Origin: an uncultured Fimbriimonadales bacterium
GTDB lineage: Bacteria > Armatimonadota > Fimbriimonadia > Fimbriimonadales > GBS-DC
Length of the DNA stretch: 11,449 bases
Direction of reading: 5' to 3'
Assembly (NCBI GenBank): GCA_937934465.1
Contig: CALGZO010000266.1
Location: 1-11,449, forward strand
Every line of letters begins with the position of its first letter. Position 1 is the stretch's first letter. The notes under the pieces are model-generated. The model saw only the letters and a list, made by a program, of their open reading frames with translations. It was not told the DNA's origin and searched no databases. Positions 6,247-11,449 of the stretch are shown here, one piece after another. Position numbers and translations under genes: made by a program.

Positions 6247-7803
6247 ATGCGTTGGCTACTTTGGCTGTGCGTTATCGCGGCTCTGATAGATCTGCAAGCG
6301 TTCGGCTTGACCGACTTAGATGAAGGCTTCTACGCTTCTGTTGCGTGGGAGATGCGTGAGTCGGGCGATTGGCGCACGCCGACGCTGGGCGGCGCGCCGT
6401 GGTTCGAGAAGCCGCCGTTGCTCTACTGGCTGATGACGCTCAGCATGCGTCTGTTTGGCGAGACCGAGTTCGCCGTGCGCCTGCCCTCCGCGCTGATGTA
6501 CGCGCTCACCATCCTGCTCATCGTGTGGTGGGGCAATCGTCGACTGGGGCAGGGCGCGGGCGATTGGGGCGCGCTCCTGTTCGCGCTGTCGCCGCTGAGC
6601 CTCATCCTCGCGCGGCTCGCCATCACCGACATGACGCTCGCGTTCCTGCTCACCCTCACGCTGATTGCGCTGTGGGAAACACGCGGATGGCTCTGGAGCG
6701 TGCTTGGCGGCGTCGCGCTGGGGCTATCCATCCTCACCAAAGGTCCGTTCGGACTGGGGCTGATGGGACTACTCTACTTGTGGAACGCCAAGACGCTCCA
6801 CGCGCGCGGGCTACGCTTCCGATGGGTAGCGTTCGCCTTAGTAACGGCGTTGCTGACCGCGTTGCCGTGGTACGGGGGCGTGTACCTGCAGCACGGCTCA
6901 GAGTTCTTCAACGAGTTCGTGGTGAAGCAGAATCTGTTGCGCTTTGCAGGGGGCGACACGGCGCACTCCGTGCTGCCTCTGATACAGCGCGGCGAGGTCT
7001 GGAGCGTTCTTGGCGGCGTTGCGGTGTATCTGCTGTTCTATGTAGTGGTGTTGTGGCTGGGCGGACTGCCGATGGCGGGCTACGCGAGCGCGCTCTGGCG
7101 AGGCGAGGACGACGCCCTGCGCCGCTATCTGCAACGCTGGGCTTGGTTGGTGTTCGGGCTGTTCACCCTCAGCTTCACCAAGTTGCCTGCGTACATTTTC
7201 CCGATGTTCCCCGCGTTAGCGCTGTTGGCGGGCGCGCAGATTGCTCAGGCGCGTTTAGAGGCGTCCGCGCCTGTGCGCGTTTGGGTCGGGCGGCGGCTTG
7301 GCATGTTCGCGTTGGTGATGGGTGCGGCGGTATGGGGCGCGCTCGCGCTCTACGCCCCGCTTTGGCAAGCGGCGCCGTGGGCGATTGCGCTTGCGCTGGG
7401 CGCGCCGACCGCTGCGTTCGCTCTCTACAAGCCTGCCGCGCCCCCGTGGACGCGCACGCTCGGCGTCGTTGCGCTGCTCATCGGCTGGAACGGCGCGCTG
7501 ACAGGCTACGACCGACTCGCTCTTAGACCCGTGCGCGAACTCGCGCTCAAACCGCCCCCCTACCGCACGCTCATCGCCTACCGAGTCAACCCCGGCTACC
7601 CCAGCCTGCACTTCTATCGCAAGGGTCAGTACCGAACCTCAGGCGACGCCGACGACGCGCTCCAACAGATGTTCCAAACGGGCGCGTACAGCCTCACCAC
7701 CGACGCCTCGTTCGCCCAACGCCCCGAACTGTTTACTGTGGCGGAAGCGCAAGCGATGGGCAAGCGATTTTACCTAACCGCGCCGAAATACAGTACGCCG
7801 TAG
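6247..7803 (+). CDS. ArnT/PMT-like membrane glycosyltransferase
   Basis: The 518-aa polytopic membrane protein resembles the dolichyl-phosphate-mannose protein mannosyltransferase/ArnT superfamily (GT-C fold). These enzymes use a polyprenyl-phosphate sugar to glycosylate lipid A, proteins or other envelope polymers on the outer face of the inner membrane. Seen: a first hydrophobic helix (about 3-20); then the first periplasmic loop with DLDEGFYA (23-30), holding the acidic residues used in catalysis; GDWRTP (40-45); and WFEKPPLLYW (52-61), all typical of the ArnT/PMT N-terminus. Many hydrophobic segments follow, up to about residue 420, then a soluble C-terminal region of roughly 90 residues. 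The acceptor and sugar cannot be told from sequence. Start ATG 6247 lies right after the palindrome cluster with only a weak GAAGA site upstream. It is followed 58 bp later by the retropepsin gene, so an envelope-related pair is possible. Confidence 0.85.
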   Translation: MRWLLWLCVIAALIDLQAFGLTDLDEGFYASVAWEMRESGDWRTPTLGGAPWFEKPPLLYWLMTLSMRLFGETEFAVRLPSALMYALTILLIVWWGNRRLGQGAGDWGALLFALSPLSLILARLAITDMTLAFLLTLTLIALWETRGWLWSVLGGVALGLSILTKGPFGLGLMGLLYLWNAKTLHARGLRFRWVAFALVTALLTALPWYGGVYLQHGSEFFNEFVVKQNLLRFAGGDTAHSVLPLIQRGEVWSVLGGVAVYLLFYVVVLWLGGLPMAGYASALWRGEDDALRRYLQRWAWLVFGLFTLSFTKLPAYIFPMFPALALLAGAQIAQARLEASAPVRVWVGRRLGMFALVMGAAVWGALALYAPLWQAAPWAIALALGAPTAAFALYKPAAPPWTRTLGVVALLIGWNGALTGYDRLALRPVRELALKPPPYRTLIAYRVNPGYPSLHFYRKGQYRTSGDADDALQQMFQTGAYSLTTDASFAQRPELFTVAEAQAMGKRFYLTAPKYSTP

Positions 7804-7849
7804 GGTATCCTCAATACTGCGTAGGGCGCAATCGCCTGCGCTATCATCT

Positions 7850-7856
7850 GGAGGTG
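7850..7856 (+). promoter_or_regulatory. Strong Shine-Dalgarno site of the retropepsin gene
   Basis: GGAGGTG lies 5 nt before ATG 7862 and fixes this start. In the 58-bp gap after the glycosyltransferase gene there is also a small hairpin (GGCG, CAAT loop, CGCC) within 7824-7836. No clear promoter was seen, so co-transcription with the upstream gene is likely. Confidence 0.75.
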
Positions 7857-7861
7857 CAACG

Positions 7862-9802
7862 ATGCGAGGCTACTGTGGGGTTCTGAGCATACTCTTGCTG
7901 TTGAGCGTCGCGTGGACAGACGACGCAGCGGCGCGTTTTGAACAAGCGATTCGTAATCACGGCGGCGACGCCTACAAAGCGCTCGCGCAACGCGGCGTCA
8001 AACTACAGTACGACATCACCAGCGAGTACGGCGGCAAAAGCTCCGCCAAGCGCACGGTCTACATCCGCGAGACGAAGCGTCTGATCGAAGTGCGCTACGG
8101 TGACGATGAGTTCATCTCAGGGTTCGACGGCAACCGAGGCTGGCGCAAAAACGACTACCTCAGCTCCAGTATCGCTCAAGAAGACGAGTGGGCACTGAAA
8201 GATACTATCTACACGCACTTCGTGCAAATCCCACACTGGCTCTCGGTCGGAACCCTCGTGGGCGGCGAGGACGCCAAACTGCCCGACGGACGCCCCGCCT
8301 ACCGAATCACGGTGCAACTGCCCCAACCCGAACACCAGCGTAGCCTGCCCAAGAAGCCCGACAATAAACTCCACTGCTACCTCAACGAGCAGAACCAGAT
8401 TGTGGGCATGGAGTACCAGCAGGTCAACTACGAGACGGACGCCATCTCGCGTGTTGGGGTGGTGTATCACAGCTTCCGCGCGATGTCCACGCCTGACGGC
8501 GAGGTGCAAATGCCCCTCGAAACGCGCATCTACAGCGATGGGGTGCATGTGGCGACCTACTTTATGACCGCGATGGACGCCTCCACCCCGCTCGACGACA
8601 CACGCTTCCAACGCCCGCCGCACGGAGCCTCGCCCGCCGTGCGCGATAATCTGCCCGTCAAAGTGCCCTTCCGATTCAGCACGAACTCGCTCTATGTGCA
8701 GGTCTATCTCAACGGCAAAGGACCTTACTGGATTATCTACGACACAGGCGCATCCAGCACTTGGATCGACGATGCGATTGTGAAGGAGGCAGGGCTGGAG
8801 AAGATTCCCAACAGCGACTACTGGGCGACGCTGGTGTATGGGATGTTTCCGTCCTACAAGGTGCGTGTGCAGAGCTTGAAAGTGGGCGAGGCGGAGGTGC
8901 GCGATATTGTGATTGGCGGCGGCGCGGTCTGGCGCACGCCCATCGGCAGCGACTCCATCGACGGCAAGCGCGTCATCGGATTGCTCGGACGCGAGACCAT
9001 CGCCGCATTCCAGACCACCGTCAACTTCGCGGAGCGCACCATCACCTTCGAACCCCACGACGCCCCAATGCCCGAAGGCGTCGTCATCCCCTTCGAGATG
9101 GCGGGCGACCATGTGCTGGTGACGATGACCGTCGGACAGAAAGAGCAGCCGATACGGATGATTGTGGACACGGGCGCGTCCACGAACCTGCTGCCGCCTG
9201 CATACCGACACGACAAAGCCGACGGTCCGCAGATGACCATCGAGAGCTGGTACAAGCGACTGGGCGAGTTCTTTGAAGGCGACGACTACAACTTCTTCAC
9301 GGGCGACCTGGTGGTCTATCGGCTCAATCGCATGCGGCTCGGACCGTTGCAGTTCAACTCGGTCTACGCTTATCATAAGCTCTCGGAGAACGCGCGCTCC
9401 GACTCGATTACGGCGTTGCAGACGCGCTACGGCCTGCTGGGCGTGCCAATTATGCGCCACTACAAGGTAACCTACAACTACTTCCGCGAGCAGATGGTGT
9501 GGCAACCGAACACGGCGGCAGAGCGCGCCGCCGACAACGCAGGCTACGGAATCTGGTGGCGCAAACAGGGCAAAGACCTCGTCGTGCGCTGGGTGATGCC
9601 CATGTCCGACGCCGATATCGCTGGGGTGAAAGCAGGCGACAAAATCTTGCTCATCGATGGGCAGTCGCCAGCGAACTGGAGCGAGAAGCAGCTGGTCGAT
9701 CGGCTCTCCTACACCAAAGTCGGTCGCCCGCTGAAACTCACCGTCGAGCGCGCCGGCAAGCGGCTGGAATTCACCCTCACGGCGAGCAACTATGAGCTCT
9801 AA
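7862..9802 (+). CDS. Exported double-lobed retropepsin-like aspartic protease with PDZ domain
   Basis: The 646-aa protein has four parts. (1) An N-terminal hydrophobic signal segment (about 5-17, followed by AWTDDAAA). (2) Residues about 22-250: a beta-rich region (YDITSEYGGK, YIRETKRLIEVRYG, GFDGNRGWR) resembling LolA/MucB-like periplasmic domains. (3) Two retropepsin-like lobes: the first with DTGASSTWID (294-303, Asp294) and a later hydrophobic-Gly motif VIGLLG (371-376); the second with DTGASTNLLP (436-445, Asp436) and YGLLGVPI (523-530). (4) A C-terminal PDZ domain (about 560-640) with GVKAGDKILLIDGQ (588-601). Retropepsins usually work as dimers of one-DTG subunits. Two DTG lobes in one chain suggest an intramolecular active site, as in pepsins. 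Likely a periplasmic or outer-surface protease; substrate unknown. It follows the glycosyltransferase gene by 58 bp. Peptidase activity itself is inferred. Confidence 0.88.
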   Translation: MRGYCGVLSILLLLSVAWTDDAAARFEQAIRNHGGDAYKALAQRGVKLQYDITSEYGGKSSAKRTVYIRETKRLIEVRYGDDEFISGFDGNRGWRKNDYLSSSIAQEDEWALKDTIYTHFVQIPHWLSVGTLVGGEDAKLPDGRPAYRITVQLPQPEHQRSLPKKPDNKLHCYLNEQNQIVGMEYQQVNYETDAISRVGVVYHSFRAMSTPDGEVQMPLETRIYSDGVHVATYFMTAMDASTPLDDTRFQRPPHGASPAVRDNLPVKVPFRFSTNSLYVQVYLNGKGPYWIIYDTGASSTWIDDAIVKEAGLEKIPNSDYWATLVYGMFPSYKVRVQSLKVGEAEVRDIVIGGGAVWRTPIGSDSIDGKRVIGLLGRETIAAFQTTVNFAERTITFEPHDAPMPEGVVIPFEMAGDHVLVTMTVGQKEQPIRMIVDTGASTNLLPPAYRHDKADGPQMTIESWYKRLGEFFEGDDYNFFTGDLVVYRLNRMRLGPLQFNSVYAYHKLSENARSDSITALQTRYGLLGVPIMRHYKVTYNYFREQMVWQPNTAAERAADNAGYGIWWRKQGKDLVVRWVMPMSDADIAGVKAGDKILLIDGQSPANWSEKQLVDRLSYTKVGRPLKLTVERAGKRLEFTLTASNYEL

Positions 9803-9870
9803 GCACGCTGGAACGGCTCGCCTGAGGGGGCGACGCCATTCGGTGAGGGCATTCGAAAAATCACTGATGC

Positions 9871-9908
9871 GCTCGGCATGACAGAACCCCGCGAATGTCA
9901 TGCCGAGC
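9871..9908. repeat. 13-bp inverted repeat (REP-like)
   Basis: GCTCGGCATGACA (9871-9883) and TGTCATGCCGAGC (9896-9908) pair perfectly over 13 bp around a 12-nt spacer. Its downstream flank reads GAGGAATCTC. Short dispersed elements containing TGTCATGCCGAG and GAATCTC are familiar from many bacterial genomes, so this is probably a copy of a genome-wide palindromic family. Only one copy is in this window. Confidence 0.8.
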
Positions 9909-9975
9909 TGCAGACGAGGAATCTCAAAAAGAACTTCTTGATGTTTGAGGGATATCTTTGCGCGTTTGTTGCGTC

Positions 9976-10071
9976 ACTTCCTTGAGGTTCCCCCTCCTGC
10001 GTAGGGGGAGCTGTGTCTTGCAATAAGCGGTTCCCCCTGCTTGCAGGGGGAACCTGCAGGAGGGGGTTCAA
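9976..10071. repeat. MITE-like inverted-repeat element, copy 1
   Basis: The left edge CACTTCCTTGAGGTTCCCCC (9975-9994) is inverted and imperfectly repeated at the right edge, GGGGGAACCTGCAGGAGGGG (10046-10065) continuing GTTC. Inside are a hairpin TCCCCCT/AGGGGGA (9989-9995, 10003-10009) and a perfect palindrome with 12-bp arms, GGTTCCCCCTGC at 10029-10040 and GCAGGGGGAACC at 10043-10054. The same palindrome and edges recur in copy 2 near 11159-11291. No transposase is encoded. It may be a non-autonomous mobile element or a repeat spread by other means. Confidence 0.65.
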
Positions 10072-10111
10072 AGTAGAGAGGAACAGGGCGCACACGCAAG
10101 AACAACATTTT

Positions 10112-10137
10112 AGGGGCAGACCTGCACATCTGCCCCT
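10112..10137. repeat. 9-bp hairpin repeat (AGGGGCAGA arms)
   Basis: AGGGGCAGA (10112-10120) and TCTGCCCCT (10129-10137) form a perfect 9-bp stem with an 8-nt loop CCTGCACA. It is unrelated in sequence to the adjacent palindromes. Single copy in the window; dispersed-repeat status is inferred. Confidence 0.75.
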
Positions 10138-10154
10138 GTTCACAAAGGCATTCC

Positions 10155-10179
10155 CCCCTCTCCCTCCGAGGGAGAGGGG
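10155..10179. repeat. 12-bp-arm palindrome downstream of the PEP-CTERM gene
   Basis: CCCCTCTCCCTC (10155-10166) and GAGGGAGAGGGG (10168-10179) are perfect inverted repeats with a single central C. It begins 16 bp beyond the stop codon of the minus-strand PEP-CTERM gene and could protect or end that mRNA, though no T-run follows on either strand. Similar purine/pyrimidine palindromes are scattered through many bacterial genomes. Confidence 0.8.
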
Positions 10180-10195
10180 CAAGGGAGGTGAGGGC

Positions 10196-10948
10196 TTAGC
10201 GCTTGCGACGCTTCAGCCCAACAAGCCCTGCCAGTCCGACGCCCAACCCGAAGAGCGACGCAGGCTCAGGGACAACTCGAAAGGAGTCATAACCGATGTT
10301 GCAGTCCGGATGCACATTGTTACTGTCACTCTCAACGAAGACAATCCGCGCAATCGGCGTGTCTGAGAGAATACCCCAGAAGTCGGCTGCAGGACGCGCG
10401 TCTTGTGGTGACCCAGGATTAGTGTCACTAATAGGAATAGTCTCAGAAAAAATCAGAGAGCCATCCGCTGCATATACAAACACACTTGTAAAACTAGCAC
10501 CATCTGCGCTTTGCGATATGTGATCAAATCCAAAGCCCGGTACAGGTCTCTGGAAGATAAGAGTTAGCGAGTCATCTTCAATGTCAGGGTTCGGACCAGG
10601 TCCGAGCACTATGCCACCAGGTGAAAGCACATTTTCTCCAGAGGTAGCAATTAGCTTATTCTGATTGGGGTTCAATACGCTTCCTGGTGCCCATCCCTCG
10701 GTCGGGGTGTAGGTATCTTCAGCGCGGACAACAATTAGCGGAGCGCCCGTACGCTGAAATGTTACGCCTTGGATTGTCTGCCCAGAAATGTCGGTATTCG
10801 GGGCAATGTCATCGAAGTCGATCCGATAGAAAGAAGCAGCAGCTGACTCAAAGGCGGCTGCATCTCGATAGATTCTAACAGACTGAGCAAAAAGCCCATG
10901 AGACAAGATTCCCAGTCCAGCAATCGCCAATAGTTTCTGCAATCGCAT
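10196..10948 (-). CDS. PEP-CTERM sorting domain protein of unknown function
   Basis: The 250-aa exported protein has an N-terminal signal peptide (Lys5, hydrophobic 6-20, likely cut near FAQS, about 22). Its beta-rich body contains FYRIDFDDIAPNTDISGQ (about 41-58) and LIFQRPVPGFGFDHIS (about 129-144), patterns common in PEP-CTERM ectodomains. The C-terminus has VPEP (226-229), a hydrophobic helix (LFGLGVGLAGLVGL) and a basic end KRRKR. Known: the PEP-CTERM tripartite tail is recognised by an exosortase, giving sorting to the envelope or extracellular polymer; no exosortase gene is in the window. Start ATG 10948 is set by an AGGAGG site 8 nt upstream. The coding sequence is visibly more AT-rich than its neighbours, which may mean recent acquisition. 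Function of the body is not recognised. Confidence 0.88.
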   Translation of the reverse strand: MRLQKLLAIAGLGILSHGLFAQSVRIYRDAAAFESAAASFYRIDFDDIAPNTDISGQTIQGVTFQRTGAPLIVVRAEDTYTPTEGWAPGSVLNPNQNKLIATSGENVLSPGGIVLGPGPNPDIEDDSLTLIFQRPVPGFGFDHISQSADGASFTSVFVYAADGSLIFSETIPISDTNPGSPQDARPAADFWGILSDTPIARIVFVESDSNNVHPDCNIGYDSFRVVPEPASLFGLGVGLAGLVGLKRRKR

Positions 10949-11078
10949 GGCTTGTTCCTCCTTCCAAAAGATTGGCTTTTGCCGCGTTCAGGATGTTCCG
11001 AACGGGCGCGATAACGATTACATTACCGCAACAGATCGCAATCTCGTTTCGTGCGTGAGAGTTCAAATCCCCGCATCC
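10949..11078 (-). other. ~130-nt untranslated leader of the PEP-CTERM mRNA
   Basis: From the predicted transcription start (about 11078) to the ATG is about 130 nt, unusually long beside the near-leaderless housekeeping genes here. It contains a hairpin at 10985-11004 (outer 5-bp stem CGTTC/GAACG, one bulged T, inner 3-bp stem GGA/TCC, 3-nt loop) and a small stem just before the Shine-Dalgarno site. I recognise no known riboswitch class. A regulatory leader is possible but unproven. Confidence 0.45.
10957..10962 (-). promoter_or_regulatory. Shine-Dalgarno site of the PEP-CTERM gene
   Basis: On the minus strand AGGAGG lies 8 nt before ATG 10948, an optimal match and spacing. A small hairpin (CCAA, TCTT loop, TTGG) sits immediately upstream of it and could influence access. 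Confidence 0.8.
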
Positions 11079-11084
11079 GCTTCT

Positions 11085-11113
11085 ATTATAGCACATTTTG
11101 GGGCAAATGTCAA
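11085..11113 (-). promoter_or_regulatory. Consensus sigma-70 promoter of the PEP-CTERM gene
   Basis: On the minus strand TTGACA (11108-11113) is followed after exactly 17 nt by TATAAT (11085-11090), a perfect match to the vegetative sigma consensus in both boxes and spacing. The predicted start is near 11078. It is the best promoter in the window and differs in style from the GGTAYAAT motifs of the core genes. Confidence 0.85.
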
Positions 11114-11158
11114 GGGGTTAGGGGAGGGCGTTTGGAAAATCTCGTATGGTTTGCAGGC

Positions 11159-11291
11159 AACCCCTCCTTTAGGTTCCCCCTTTTCAAGGGAGAACCGATT
11201 TTTCTCAGTTGGTTCCCCCTGCAAGCGGAGTGAACCGATTTTTCTGGATTGGTTCCCCCTGCTTGCAGGGGGAACCTAAAGGAGGGGGTTC
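11159..11291. repeat. MITE-like inverted-repeat element, copy 2
   Basis: The left edge AACCCCTCCTTTAGGTTCCC (11159-11178) is matched in inverted orientation by the right edge beginning GGGGGAACCTAAAGGAGGGG (11268-11287) and ending GTTC, differing by one C in a C-run. Inside are two 31-bp tandem units with a 40-bp period, GAACCGATTTTTCT... at 11192-11222 and 11232-11262 (three mismatches). The right unit runs into the palindrome GGTTCCCCCTGC/GCAGGGGGAACC (arms inside 11251-11276) shared with copy 1. No gene is encoded. Confidence 0.7.
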
Positions 11292-11307
11292 AAAAACGCT
11301 CACCTAC

Positions 11308-11439
11308 CGACGCCAAGAATGGCGTCGCACCTGCGCAAGCGTGGCTTGGACATTCTTGTCCAAGCGTTGCTCGTCGGCGGGGACGCCGACGTTACGAAAG
11401 ACGGCGCACTGCGCTTGCACGACGCCACGAATGGCGTCG
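11308..11439. repeat. Cluster of four short hairpin palindromes
   Basis: Each has 8- or 9-bp arms and a 4-nt centre. 11308-11327: arms CGACGCCA/TGGCGTCG, centre AGAA. 11344-11365: arms GCTTGGACA/TGTCCAAGC, centre TTCT, the same family as 6174-6231. 11372-11391: arms CGTCGGCG/CGCCGACG, centre GGGA. 11420-11439: arms as in the first, centre CGAA. The first and last are followed by the same flank, CACCTGC. Together with the second MITE-like copy they fill the gene-free right end of the window (10949-11449), in which no further gene is seen. Confidence 0.9.
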
Positions 11440-11449
11440 CACCTGCCTA

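Larger units (their letters stand above)
9803..10195. other. Gene-free stretch packed with palindromic repeats
   Basis: No coding gene is supported in these 393 bp. The stretch contains a degenerate half-copy CGACGCCATTCG (9831-9842) of the hairpin seen intact at 11308 and 11420, a 13-bp inverted repeat (9871-9908), a MITE-like element (about 9976-10071), a 9-bp hairpin (10112-10137) and a near-perfect 12-bp palindrome (10155-10179). It lies between the convergent 3' ends of the retropepsin gene and the PEP-CTERM gene, the usual place for such elements to accumulate. No hairpin has the T-run of a standard intrinsic terminator for either gene. Confidence 0.85.

Noticed and set aside
6090..6323. 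Small open frames through the palindrome cluster (RTFLSV-type repeats in translation)
   Set aside because: The coding pattern is just the palindrome repeats read in frame; no start signal or family match, and it overlaps the real glycosyltransferase start.
10949..11078. Cyclic-di-GMP or other known riboswitch in the PEP-CTERM leader
   Set aside because: Fragments such as CACGCACGA and GCAAAAGCC are only loosely reminiscent of GEMM; the conserved core and two-helix layout could not be built.
11051..11080. tRNA 3' end-like string (GTTCAAATCC followed by CCGCATCCGC)
   Set aside because: The bases before the loop do not pair with those after it, no matching acceptor 5' half (GCGGATG) occurs upstream on the plus strand, and it sits between a promoter and its gene. 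It is at most a chance or decayed T-arm.

Overview
The window looks like chromosome from a GC-rich, probably thermophilic or environmental bacterium with a Gram-negative-type envelope. It carries a PEP-CTERM sorting tail, an ArnT/PMT-type membrane glycosyltransferase, a CRISPR repeat of the type I-B/III family, and many dispersed palindromes. This combination, plus start codons placed directly behind -10 boxes, is reminiscent of Armatimonadota or related lineages. That placement is inference from style only; no marker in the window settles the phylum.

Layout. (1) 1-362: one end of a CRISPR array with five complete and one edge-truncated identical 30-bp repeats. The repeat handle and a good promoter at 448-477 both point to transcription on the minus strand, so 363 to about 480 is the leader and the newest spacers lie next to it. 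No cas gene is in the window. (2) 748-1698: meaB/argK-type GTPase, convergent with (3) 1707-2930 (minus), a complete phage-type terminase large subunit standing alone among housekeeping genes. (4) 2994-3869 (minus): ksgA (rsmA), whose start codon lies only 20 bp from (5) argB at 3890-4750 (plus). (6) 4782-6065: serS. (7) 6066-6246: a dense cluster of short palindromes. (8) 6247-7803: ArnT/PMT-family glycosyltransferase. (9) 7862-9802: an exported protein with two retropepsin-like lobes (two DTGAS motifs) and a PDZ domain. (10) 9803-10195: gene-free, with several unrelated palindromic repeat families. (11) 10196-10948 (minus): PEP-CTERM protein, with a perfect TTGACA-17-TATAAT promoter and a leader of about 130 nt. 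(12) 11159-11449: a second copy of a MITE-like inverted-repeat element and more hairpin palindromes.

How it works together. The central genes are unconnected core functions: cobalamin-enzyme G-protein chaperone, rRNA methylation, arginine synthesis and serine tRNA charging. Three of them (meaB, argB, serS) have a GGTAYAAT -10-like motif 7-10 nt before the ATG, suggesting leaderless mRNAs. In contrast, the terminase, the retropepsin and the PEP-CTERM gene have clear Shine-Dalgarno sequences. The right half is envelope-related (glycosyltransferase, exported protease, sorted surface protein) and repeat-rich.

The most unusual signals are the lone terminase, the minimal divergent ksgA/argB promoter, the palindrome superfamily with covarying arms and a conserved centre, the structured CRISPR leader, and the MITE-like copies flanking the PEP-CTERM gene. 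I do not see a complete new multi-gene system.
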